Assembly (NCBI GenBank): GCA_947494715.1 | Contig: CANLWG010000004.1 | Span: 62,001-126,000, forward strand | Source of the DNA: an uncultured Flavobacteriaceae bacterium | Lineage (GTDB): Bacteria; Bacteroidota; Bacteroidia; Flavobacteriales; Flavobacteriaceae | Direction of reading: 5' to 3' | DNA: 64,000 bases | Part shown: one piece after another, positions 14,983 to 22,140 of the stretch | Layout of the letters: each line of letters opens with the position of its first letter | Position numbering within the stretch: the stretch's first letter is position 1 | Position numbers and translations under genes: made by a program | The notes under the pieces: generated by a model | Told to the model about the DNA's origin: nothing | Seen by the model: the letters and a program-made list of their open reading frames with translations, nothing else | Database searches by the model: none

Positions 14983-16264
14983 GATTTATTCATCATATCA
15001 AGGTTTCATAGAGCAATATCCTAAAGAGATGGATATTGAAGGTTTATCCCTGATTTTTAATAGTAAAGCTGGGATTATTAATGGTGTGATGGAACGGTTT
15101 GAACTTGAAGAATATGGTTTGAGCATGTTTCAGTGTGTATCAGCTAAAACCTCTGTCCTTTTCGACCTCAAACGAGAGGTATCAAGCGGTGGGCTTGGCG
15201 TTAATTTTGTTGATGGCAATGCTTTTAAAGCTTGTATTGGTGAGGCAATAGAGCGTTATTGCATGAGCTATACAAAAGAAAGTAATATATACCTTAAATC
15301 ATGTTCAGTTCTTCCGAGTGAAGCTATTTCATACACCAACGACCAATATGATAAATCAAATGGTGAATTTACAAACCCATTTAAAGAAGAAATATATTGC
15401 ACAAAGATTAAAGGAGTTGATGGAAATGATAGGTCTATCTGGTATCCATCCTGTTTAATTTATTTACCCTTTGAAAATCAAAAACCTATTTGCGAAACAA
15501 CATCAACAGGGGTTGCCGCGCATATCAATTATAACGAAGCTATTTTTTCAGGTCTTTTGGAAGTAATCGAACGAGATGCTGTTATGATTAACTTCTTCCA
15601 AAAATTACCCAAAATATCAATATCCATAAATTCAATACTTTCTAATGCAGGAAATCAACTTTGTGATTTTCTCAAAAAAATTGAAAAACACTATAGCGTT
15701 CTTGTGTTTAAGCAGTACAGCGATATTAATATTCCTATTTTTCTGTGTTATATATGGGATAAAAACGCAAACAAAGATACCCTTCATTTTGGTATAGGGG
15801 CTTGTGCATCCTTGGATTCAGACGAAGGTATTACAAAGGCTCTCAAAGAGTGCTTGTTTACCTATTTTTATTCTAAAAATATGATGCATTTGAAAAAGGA
15901 TAAAAAAGAAGAAATCAATGCATTATACGAGCATTTTTTATACTATCAGAAATCAGAAAAGTTCTTTGAACTAACCAAAGTTGATGATGATAAAGCCTAT
16001 TCAAAGGAAAGCTTTAAAGAAGAACATCTTTTCCAAAGTATCAGGGAAAATAACCTGAACTGTTTTTATGAAGACCTAACGACAAAAGATATTTCAGATA
16101 ATACATCCTATGTGGTCGTCAAATCTATAATCCCTGAAATGATTGACTTGAATAAGAGCTATAAAATGAGAAGATTAGGATTGAAGCGTCTTTTAGAAGT
16201 GCCTAAGAAACTTGGCTTGCCTGTTCAGAAAACTCTTAATACTGAACCACACCCATTTCCATAG
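14969..16264 (+). CDS. YcaO-family cyclodehydratase, azoline-forming type
   Basis: YcaO enzymes use ATP to activate peptide amides; azoline-forming members cyclize Cys, Ser or Thr side chains. This 431-residue protein shows the two nucleotide/metal signatures: SSGGLGVNF at 72-80 with ACIGEAIERY at 88-97, and TSTGVAAHINYNEA followed by EVIERDAVM near 178-206. It ends in PHPFP (427-431), the C-terminal PxPxP motif that distinguishes azoline-forming YcaO proteins from thioamidating or ribosomal ones. The start at 14969 (MTDNK) was chosen over the 14915 frame start because the earlier part lies in the coding sequence of the partner gene. The overlap with that gene and the 7-base gap to the kinase gene make one operon. 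Confidence 0.88.
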   Translation: MTDNKIYSSYQGFIEQYPKEMDIEGLSLIFNSKAGIINGVMERFELEEYGLSMFQCVSAKTSVLFDLKREVSSGGLGVNFVDGNAFKACIGEAIERYCMSYTKESNIYLKSCSVLPSEAISYTNDQYDKSNGEFTNPFKEEIYCTKIKGVDGNDRSIWYPSCLIYLPFENQKPICETTSTGVAAHINYNEAIFSGLLEVIERDAVMINFFQKLPKISISINSILSNAGNQLCDFLKKIEKHYSVLVFKQYSDINIPIFLCYIWDKNANKDTLHFGIGACASLDSDEGITKALKECLFTYFYSKNMMHLKKDKKEEINALYEHFLYYQKSEKFFELTKVDDDKAYSKESFKEEHLFQSIRENNLNCFYEDLTTKDISDNTSYVVVKSIIPEMIDLNKSYKMRRLGLKRLLEVPKKLGLPVQKTLNTEPHPFP

Positions 16265-16271
16265 GTTTGAA

Positions 16272-17081
16272 ATGATAGAATTTTTACAAAATAAAATGGA
16301 CGCTCTGGGCTATCATGCTGATTTATGCCAAATAGACAATGGCAATATTCATTATGTGTATTCGATAAAGGGTAAGGACTTAATCTTGAAGGTTAGGTCA
16401 AACCATGCCAGTAAATATCCTGATGTTGGAATAAATGCCCAAGACATACAAAAAGAAATAGACATTCTAAAAATAACAAATGATATTTCGATTGATAATA
16501 TTAAAATTCCTCAATTGGTAGAATATGAGGTCAATGACGAAAATCTACCTTCTTGGATGATTATTGAATCCCTAGGAAACCCCTATGATTTCTATAACTG
16601 TGATATTAATCGGGGATTAAGCAATGATGATTTTTTCAGATTAGGAAAGAACTTTTCCAATCTTCATAGCGCCATTCAAAGGTCAGAACTGTTCGATATG
16701 CTTAATGATGCCAATGGGAAAGATTATTTTGAAAGATATTTTGAACACAAAGTTGGAAAAGTTACAGAACATCAAGATTTATTTTCAGAATTGAAGTTGA
16801 ATACTTCTTATTTGGTTCATGGCGATTTAATCCCTAAGAATTTAATTTTCAGGGAAAACAATTTATCGGTTATTGATTGGGAGTACACCCATTTTGGAAG
16901 TCTTGAATTGGAGCTTGCACTGTTTTTATCAGAGATGGAGAAAGGCACTAAGAAAAAAATCCCCAAAGATGCTCAAAAGGCTTTGATTACGGGTTATTCA
17001 TCAACTGACGGACAGAATATAAAAATAAATGAACGCCTACTTTATAAAGTGAATGATGCTTTTAGTTTAAAAGTGAGGTAG
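16272..17081 (+). CDS. APH/choline-kinase-like phosphotransferase
   Basis: A 269-residue member of the aminoglycoside phosphotransferase fold. The catalytic loop is YLVHGDLIPKNLIF (HGDxxxxN, near residue 180), followed by the metal-binding LSVIDWEYTHFGSLELELA. The N-lobe contains LILKVRSNH, with the ATP-binding Lys. Such enzymes phosphorylate small molecules, and in biosynthetic or resistance loci they often modify or inactivate the product. The start at 16272 follows the YcaO stop by 7 bases, so it is in that operon. The substrate may be the modified peptide, the cyclodipeptide or a competitor's antibiotic; nothing in the sequence decides this. Confidence 0.85.
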   Translation: MIEFLQNKMDALGYHADLCQIDNGNIHYVYSIKGKDLILKVRSNHASKYPDVGINAQDIQKEIDILKITNDISIDNIKIPQLVEYEVNDENLPSWMIIESLGNPYDFYNCDINRGLSNDDFFRLGKNFSNLHSAIQRSELFDMLNDANGKDYFERYFEHKVGKVTEHQDLFSELKLNTSYLVHGDLIPKNLIFRENNLSVIDWEYTHFGSLELELALFLSEMEKGTKKKIPKDAQKALITGYSSTDGQNIKINERLLYKVNDAFSLKVR

Positions 17082-17670
17082 CATGGTTTGTTTGGGTAAA
17101 AACACCTGCCTCATCATCGAAATAGATATTGTAAGCTGTACAATGCTGAACGGGATTAAGGTTGACCCCAAGCTGATATTGAAAAAAATTCCAGATAACA
17201 CCCGAATGGGTGGCTATTACGGCACATTCAAAAGTATTTTTTGTTGCAATTAAATGAAAAATCTCTGAAATTCTTTGAAAAAATTCCCCTTTGCTTTCCC
17301 CATTTGGAAGTCTTAAATCGGTAGAAACACTTATATCTTTTTTCATCCAGTTTTCAAAAATATCTGCATATTTTTCAAATGCATCACTTTTATGCATTCC
17401 ACTAGCATCGCCATAATCAATCTCTGTGAGGTCATCAATAATATTGATATGGTGATTATGGTATTCATTAACGATTTCGGCTGTTTTTTTAGCCCTTGAT
17501 AATGGGCTAGAAAAGAACAGGTCTATTTTTTCACCTTCTAGCCTTTTGGCTAAGTCTTCGGCTTGGGCAATGCCTGTTTTATTAAGGGAAATATCATGTT
17601 TTGAACCTAGGCATATTTTATTCAGATTCCAATCTGTTTCACCATGCCTGAAAATGATTAGTTTTTTCAT
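17062..17670 (-). CDS. Histidine phosphatase (phosphoglycerate-mutase-like)
   Basis: A 202-residue enzyme of the histidine phosphatase superfamily. The RHG motif with the phospho-accepting His is IIFRHGETDWN at about residues 5-15; SSPLSRAKKTAEIV and the second catalytic His in VIATHSGVI near 153 complete the site. Members remove phosphate from sugars, nucleotides, lipids or small metabolites. The gene converges on the kinase gene and their ends overlap by 20 bases, so it has its own promoter. Its neighbour adds phosphate and it may remove phosphate, which would suit a self-protection cycle, but the pairing is inference. Confidence 0.88.
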   Translation of the reverse strand: MKKLIIFRHGETDWNLNKICLGSKHDISLNKTGIAQAEDLAKRLEGEKIDLFFSSPLSRAKKTAEIVNEYHNHHINIIDDLTEIDYGDASGMHKSDAFEKYADIFENWMKKDISVSTDLRLPNGESKGEFFQRISEIFHLIATKNTFECAVIATHSGVIWNFFQYQLGVNLNPVQHCTAYNIYFDDEAGVFTQTNHATSLLN

Positions 17671-17789
17671 TTTACCCCTCTAAGACATGACACTAAGGCA
17701 AAATGAAGGTTTTGACAATTGTATGCTAAAATTTTAACTGCAAAACCAACCGATAGGCATTTGCTTAAAAAGAAAGCCAAGCAAGGGTA

Positions 17790-18086
17790 TTACTTCTCTC
17801 TCATGGCATTTCTCTTTCTCCAATAATTAAGAGCATATCTGCGCCCTATAACTAGATAATTGGATAGGATGGTTTCTAGGGTTGCTCTTGCCTTGTTATC
17901 ACCCCTAGGCACTGTTATGGCTTCTTCAACTCTGTTTCTAACCACCGCAAGCATTTGTGTGGCAGCTTTAAAGGCTTCGATTTCATTAGATATAAAGAAA
18001 GGGTCGGATGCTTTCTTTCTAAAACTCTGATACTCCTCTCGAAGTATTTTTTGGCACGTCAATTCTATGTGTTTCTGCTTATCCAT
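17790..18086 (-). CDS. Hypothetical 98-residue helical protein
   Basis: A small basic, helical protein (MDKQKHIELTCQKILREEYQ, AFKAATQMLAVVRNRVEEAI, then LETILSNYLVIGRRYALNYWRKR). No signal peptide or membrane segment is clear, and no family is recognised. No Shine-Dalgarno site is visible, unlike most of its neighbours. It is a leftward gene between the phosphatase and another small gene. Conserved reading-frame length and amphipathic helices favour a real product, but evidence is limited. Confidence 0.5.
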   Translation of the reverse strand: MDKQKHIELTCQKILREEYQSFRKKASDPFFISNEIEAFKAATQMLAVVRNRVEEAITVPRGDNKARATLETILSNYLVIGRRYALNYWRKRNAMREK

Positions 18087-18132
18087 TGATAAGATTAAAA
18101 TTAATCAACAGCATTCTAATTGAGTTTAAAAT

Positions 18133-18486
18133 TTAGGCATAAATATTCTGTTGTACGGCTAGTTGATAAGCAGTTTCTTCAAAAGCAAACCATGCAAGGG
18201 TATTTTTAAGGTCGCCAGTGATTTTAATTGGTTTACCAAGACTATCTTCGGTTTCTTGACGTAATTGCTCAATTTCATCATAGAAATCATCAAAGAATTG
18301 GTGTGTATCTGTGTAATATATGAGAGGGCTAATCATTCCACTAATACAACCATATTGCTGTAAATCAGAAAAGAAATCCTCAATATCGTGATATTCCAAT
18401 GCCTCATCAGCCACAAATGCTTTAATAGAGTGTGGTTCATTCTCAATGATGGTTTGTAGTTGTTTTCTAAAATTATCTGGTTTCAT
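18133..18486 (-). CDS. Hypothetical 117-residue acidic protein
   Basis: The ATG at 18486 follows AAGGAGC at 6 bases; the frame extends upstream to 18543 without a start signal. The protein is acidic and helical (HSIKAFVADEALEYHDIEDFFSDLQQ, then YYTDTHQFFDDFYDEIEQLRQ) and ends with TLAWFAFEETAYQLAVQQN. This kind of small acidic protein is seen on integrative elements of proteobacteria, sometimes as an antirestriction or accessory factor; I cannot assign a family. The strong ribosome site ties it to the foreign block. Confidence 0.6.
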   Translation of the reverse strand: MKPDNFRKQLQTIIENEPHSIKAFVADEALEYHDIEDFFSDLQQYGCISGMISPLIYYTDTHQFFDDFYDEIEQLRQETEDSLGKPIKITGDLKNTLAWFAFEETAYQLAVQQNIYA

Positions 18487-18644
18487 AGCAAAGCTCCTTA
18501 TAAAGTTTTGCCAGCTACCATCGGAGAGCATTAAAAAAAGCAAGGAGGAATCTGCAAGAGCATTCCTTGTCTTTTTTTAAAGGCTTGGAGATAGCTTAGA
18601 AAAAACGATATGAGAGCGTATGAAACTCTAAGAATAGAAAACGA

Positions 18645-18673
18645 TTCACATTCTTAGCAAGGGATGCTATAAT
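18645..18673 (+). promoter_or_regulatory. Sigma70-like promoter of the tRNA-Arg gene
   Basis: TTCACA (18645-18650), a 17-base spacer and a consensus TATAAT (18668-18673), about 72 bases upstream of the tRNA 5' end. This gives the tRNA its own promoter of a type not used by Bacteroidetes housekeeping sigma factors. Confidence 0.6.
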
Positions 18674-18745
18674 ACAGACCAATATACTGACCAAATAGAT
18701 TTTAAAGGATTTGTTGTTTACTAAAACCCTTTTGTTTGTTGAGAT

Positions 18746-18822
18746 GTGCCCTTAGCTCAACCGGATAGAGCAATTGCCTTCTAAGCAATAGGTTGCAGGT
18801 TCGAGTCCTGCTGGGCGCGCCA
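18746..18822 (+). tRNA. tRNA-Arg (anticodon TCT), CCA encoded
   Basis: A 77-base cloverleaf: acceptor GTGCCCT with TGGGCGC, D arm GCTC/GAGC, anticodon loop CTTCTAA giving TCT, and T arm GCAGG/CCTGC around TTCGAGT. The acceptor has one U-G pair and a U-U mismatch at its base. The discriminator is G and CCA is encoded. The host tRNA-Met at 22.8 kb has no encoded CCA, so this tRNA is probably foreign. The P4-type integrase starts 100 bases downstream, the usual tRNA-integrase arrangement of genomic islands. Confidence 0.92.
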
Positions 18823-18922
18823 TTTCATAGGTAATCATAAGGTTTCAAAACGGACTTTAAGTGCGTAATACTAAACAATAATTTCCTTTATAAAATCATA
18901 GAATTTTAAAAAAGGAGTTATT

Positions 18923-20383
18923 ATGAACATTCACAAGAAATCACAAAGAAGTATTAAAATTGCTGACCAGATTGCTGACCAAAATACCAATACTATAAAA
19001 TTCACCCATTTGACGATTAAGCATTTAAAACCTCAAGCGAAACGTAAAATTTTCTGGTGTGACGGAATGATGGGGTTTGGTCTTCGCGTTACTCCGAAAG
19101 GAATAAAAACTTGGATTTTCCAGTTTCGCATTGATGGTAAAGAGCGAAGGATGACTTTAGGTAAATTTCCTCGAACTTCCCTTAGTAATGCCATATCTCT
19201 TTACTCGGATGCCTTATCAAAGGTTGAAATTGGCATAGACCCATTATCAGAAAGAAATAAAAAAATAAAAATGGAAGAGGAAGAATTAACACTTTACGAG
19301 TTAATTGACATATATATGGGGTATTGTAAAGAATCAGGCAAGATAACTTATAAAAGTGAGGAAAGAGCTTTTGAAAAAGACCTACCTGCCTCGATTAAAA
19401 GAAAAAAAATCTCTGAAATACAATCCAAAGAAATAGCTACAATAGTTCAAAAAATAATAGCTAAAGGAACACCGGGTACAGCAGAACACATTTTTAAATA
19501 TACAAGACGATTGTTCAATTTTGCGGCGGATATTGGATTATTAAAAAGAAGGGATAATCCTTGCTTAGATATTAAACTTAATTTACCAAAAAAGAAACGT
19601 GAAAGACATTTAAATAGTAAAGAAATATACTTGTACTGGAACAATATTAATGATGTTCCAATGGCTTGTGTAACTCGTTTAGCTTTAAAATTTCTTCTAT
19701 GTACTGTAGCTAGGTCAATTGAAGTTAGGACTATGAAATGGTCAGATGTTGATTTACATGAGAGGATATGGACACAACCAACGTCAAAAAATGGACGGAT
19801 GCACCGTGTCCATTTAGGTGACTTGGCTTTAAGTATTTTGGAGGAAGTTAGTTTATACACGGGTGCTAGTGATTTGGTTTTTGGCTCTACACGGCATTTT
19901 AGAACCTGCGGAAAGAAAAAGACGGAAGATTTAGAAATTATGAAATCTTGGTCTTTATCACAACCTTTCCGAAGACATTTTCCAAAACTTGGGATTGAAG
20001 AAAAATTTTACCCCCATGATTTGAGAAGAACGGGGGCAACACTAATTGCGGGGTTATTTGGAAGACGAGATTTGGCGACAATGGCGTTAAATCATACAAC
20101 ATCAGATGTAACGGGAATATATGATTTGTATGCTTATGATAGAGAAAAGAAAATGGCATTGGTTGCTCTCAACAAAGCTATCGAACTGATTGTCAATAGT
20201 TCTAATGTTGAGAGCATTCCAACTTTCGATGAATTAAGAGCTAAAGTTAGTCAACCCGTTCAGCTACCGAATCCTTATGAAGGGCAGGGGGTTGATAATC
20301 AACAGGGCTTTCAAGCCAGTTTTTCAAGTCCTGTATCTTATACGCTTTCCGTCTGCCATGATGGGTCAAAGAATGTAGCTTAG
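18923..20383 (+). CDS. P4-type tyrosine integrase (DUF4102 N-terminus)
   Basis: A 486-residue integrase. The N-terminal arm-binding DUF4102-like domain reads FTHLTIKHLKPQAKRKIFWC, then GFGLRVTPKGIKTWIFQFR and RRMTLGKFP. A core-binding domain follows. The catalytic set is Arg in CTVARSIEVRTMKWSD, HDLRRTGAT (HxxR), His in LNHTTSD and Tyr near IYDLYAYDREK. Such enzymes integrate islands at the 3' ends of tRNA genes, and the tRNA-Arg gene ends 100 bases upstream. The start follows AAAGGAGT. The last 137 bases overlap the opposing excisionase-like gene. DUF4102 integrases are common in proteobacteria and uncommon in Bacteroidetes. Confidence 0.93.
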   Translation: MNIHKKSQRSIKIADQIADQNTNTIKFTHLTIKHLKPQAKRKIFWCDGMMGFGLRVTPKGIKTWIFQFRIDGKERRMTLGKFPRTSLSNAISLYSDALSKVEIGIDPLSERNKKIKMEEEELTLYELIDIYMGYCKESGKITYKSEERAFEKDLPASIKRKKISEIQSKEIATIVQKIIAKGTPGTAEHIFKYTRRLFNFAADIGLLKRRDNPCLDIKLNLPKKKRERHLNSKEIYLYWNNINDVPMACVTRLALKFLLCTVARSIEVRTMKWSDVDLHERIWTQPTSKNGRMHRVHLGDLALSILEEVSLYTGASDLVFGSTRHFRTCGKKKTEDLEIMKSWSLSQPFRRHFPKLGIEEKFYPHDLRRTGATLIAGLFGRRDLATMALNHTTSDVTGIYDLYAYDREKKMALVALNKAIELIVNSSNVESIPTFDELRAKVSQPVQLPNPYEGQGVDNQQGFQASFSSPVSYTLSVCHDGSKNVA

Positions 20384-20555
20384 GAAAACGCCCTTCCTTA
20401 CGTTCCCTATACTGTGTGACCTTATCCAATGTTGTTAGGATTTCGGCTGTTTTAATAGAAACAAATGCGTTTGTTTCTAATAACAATCCAATAACAATTT
20501 CTTTTTCTTGGTCAGGGTCAATGAGAATGACACCGTTATTTTCAATGGTTTTCAT
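20247..20555 (-). CDS. AlpA/excisionase-like protein overlapping the integrase gene
   Basis: A 102-residue protein. Its middle has an AlpA-like winged-helix pattern: SIKTAEILTTLDKVTQYRER, then GRFPKLHSLTHHGRRKAY and IQDLKNWLE. AlpA-type proteins act as excisionases or activators of P4-family integrases. AAAGGAAAA precedes the ATG on the minus strand. The 3' 137 bases run antisense to the integrase gene, so expression of each may interfere with the other. The overlap and the ribosome site both favour a real gene. The possibility that it is only a regulator remains. Confidence 0.7.
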   Translation of the reverse strand: MKTIENNGVILIDPDQEKEIVIGLLLETNAFVSIKTAEILTTLDKVTQYRERKEGRFPKLHSLTHHGRRKAYKIQDLKNWLESPVDYQPPALHKDSVAERVD

Positions 20556-20693
20556 AGTAAGTTTTCCTTTTCTGATTTGCAGTGAAAAGGGGTATAGATG
20601 GAATTTGATAAAACCTGTACTGGCTTATTTTTTATGCTTTGGGCGCATGAGTATTTATTTAAGCATGAAAACCATTTTAATATGGAAATATTA

Positions 20694-20739
20694 TATCTGC
20701 CAGTATAGCTTTCGCGTCTTACGAATTATGGATATATGC
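20694..20739 (+). promoter_or_regulatory. Bipartite promoter/operator module of the XRE gene
   Basis: TATCTGCCAGTA (20694-20705), 21 bases, then TATGGATATATGC (20727-20739), followed by CAACAACTTA. The order, the gap length and the distance to the start codon equal those upstream of the relaxase gene, and 18 of 23 bases match in the second block region. The XRE protein encoded just downstream is the natural candidate to bind it. Confidence 0.6.
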
Positions 20740-20764
20740 CAACAACTTAATGAAAGGAAAAAAA

Positions 20765-21139
20765 ATGCATATAAAATTCAACTACCCCCATAAAGTAAGA
20801 CGGGACTTTCTACACGATATGGTTAAACAACTGGTTAGGCAACGTCATAGGCTTGGTATCACACAAGATGACTTGAACCATACATTAGGCGTTGCTGACC
20901 GATTGGTGAGCCATTGGGAATGTGGGGTTAGAAGCCCAACGGCATTTCATTTATATTGTTGGGCTGATGCTTTGAAAGGACGGCTTGTGTTTATTCCTGA
21001 TGGGGTAGAAGCAAAAGCTATTATAAGCAACCTTAAACAAAAAGCTACTAATGACAATTTCGCAGAACGTCATAACGTAGCCAATGATAATATTCTCGAG
21101 TTAGCCGAGAGCATTGAGAAAATTTCTAAGGTTGGCTAA
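20765..21139 (+). CDS. XRE-family transcriptional regulator
   Basis: A 124-residue protein with an HTH_3 domain at about 18-60: KQLVRQRHRLGITQDDLNHT, LGVADRLVSHWECG. RSPTAFHLYCWADALKGRLVF follows as in phage-type repressors. The C-terminal 45 residues are polar. The ATG at 20765 was preferred to the one at 20750 because AAAGGA lies 6 bases before it. A module identical in layout to that of the relaxase gene lies upstream, so it may repress itself and the transfer genes. It is the last gene before the terminator that closes the foreign block. Confidence 0.85.
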   Translation: MHIKFNYPHKVRRDFLHDMVKQLVRQRHRLGITQDDLNHTLGVADRLVSHWECGVRSPTAFHLYCWADALKGRLVFIPDGVEAKAIISNLKQKATNDNFAERHNVANDNILELAESIEKISKVG

Positions 21140-21160
21140 CATAAATAAATCTACTAAATG

Positions 21161-21211
21161 AGAAAAGGGGAAGCGGACACTCAAAAGTCCAAGCGACCTC
21201 TTTTCTTTTTT
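21161..21211 (+). terminator. Rho-independent terminator after the XRE gene
   Basis: AGAAAAGGGG (21161-21170) pairs with CCTCTTTTCT (21197-21206), with one G-U pair, and a T-run follows. GGAC and GTCC pair within the loop. It marks the approximate right limit of the genes with strong ribosome sites. Confidence 0.75.
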
Positions 21212-21270
21212 GATTAATTTTATAGATTCCTCTTATAAAAAGTCTTGAATTTTTTTAATAAAATACGTCG

Positions 21271-22140
21271 ATGACCCACTCTCTTGATAATCTAAAACAT
21301 TATCATGATGAGGCAATGAAATTTTTTGCCTCTGAATTAATGATTTTAAAGGAAGTCATACCCAAGATTAATGATACAAAACTCGCAAAAATTGCTACCC
21401 TTTTGATAAGTTGTGGGCAAACTGGTTCTGCAATTCTTCAATTGGCAACACAAGTTGATACGTTCACTGGTGAAACTGCTATGCTTTCCCGGGCATTTAT
21501 GGAGAAAATAACAAATTTTTGTTATGTAAGTATTGCAGATGAAAAGGAGTATAGAGCTTTTGTTTTACATCCAATATATAAATATTATCATGGGATAGAA
21601 TCTTTTAAAATGGAAGATGATTTAAGTTTTGTTCAGGAGGAAAACATTAAAAAGCGAAAAGAAAAACAGAAAAAACTTAAGGATTTACCCATAGTACAAG
21701 AAGCTTTATTCATTTTTTCAGAAACAAATTATCGATTGAATTGGACTAAGAAGACATTGAATCAGAGGATCAAGGCGATTGAAGAATGGGGTAAGTTAAT
21801 GGATGTTTTCTTTCGACTTAACAAAATACATTACTATTCGGATACATCAGAGGCTCTTCATGGTTCATTATATGGATGCACATACAATTTAGGGGTATTT
21901 GATCCAGAGTTTGACCATGAAAAAGAAGATGAATTAGAGAAAAAACTCTACAAAGAAAATACTTGCGCTTTATTGCATCTAGGAATGCTTATACATGAAT
22001 CATTGACACTTATATCTTATTCAAGCGACATCAATGAGATTTGGGAACACTCCTACAATAACAGGAATAGGGCATTAAGTCTTTTATTTCATGTGCTGGA
22101 AAGAAAAGAAAACAGTTTAGGAAATATTAAAAATAAATGA
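21271..22140 (+). CDS. Hypothetical protein, DUF5677-like
   Basis: A 289-residue, mostly helical soluble protein. The pattern of a long helix with TGSAILQLATQVDTFTGETA, then LSRAFMEKITNFCYVSI, and later LHGSLYGCTYNLGVF recalls the DUF5677 group, whose members have conserved helices with His and Arg/Glu residues and unknown function. The stop overlaps the next start by 4 bases, so the two proteins form a pair. No Shine-Dalgarno site is present, in contrast to the block on the left, so this pair follows Bacteroidetes rules. Such pairs in accessory islands sometimes belong to defence systems, but no catalytic motif supports that here. Confidence 0.6.
   Translation: MTHSLDNLKHYHDEAMKFFASELMILKEVIPKINDTKLAKIATLLISCGQTGSAILQLATQVDTFTGETAMLSRAFMEKITNFCYVSIADEKEYRAFVLHPIYKYYHGIESFKMEDDLSFVQEENIKKRKEKQKKLKDLPIVQEALFIFSETNYRLNWTKKTLNQRIKAIEEWGKLMDVFFRLNKIHYYSDTSEALHGSLYGCTYNLGVFDPEFDHEKEDELEKKLYKENTCALLHLGMLIHESLTLISYSSDINEIWEHSYNNRNRALSLLFHVLERKENSLGNIKNK

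Noticed and set aside
3919-21139. A complete conjugation system
   Set aside because: Relaxase and coupling ATPase are present, but no VirB4-like ATPase, pilin or channel gene is found, so the element is called mobilizable only.
1-21139. A restriction-modification or CRISPR-Cas system in the mobile region
   Set aside because: No methyltransferase, endonuclease or Cas motif was seen in any frame.
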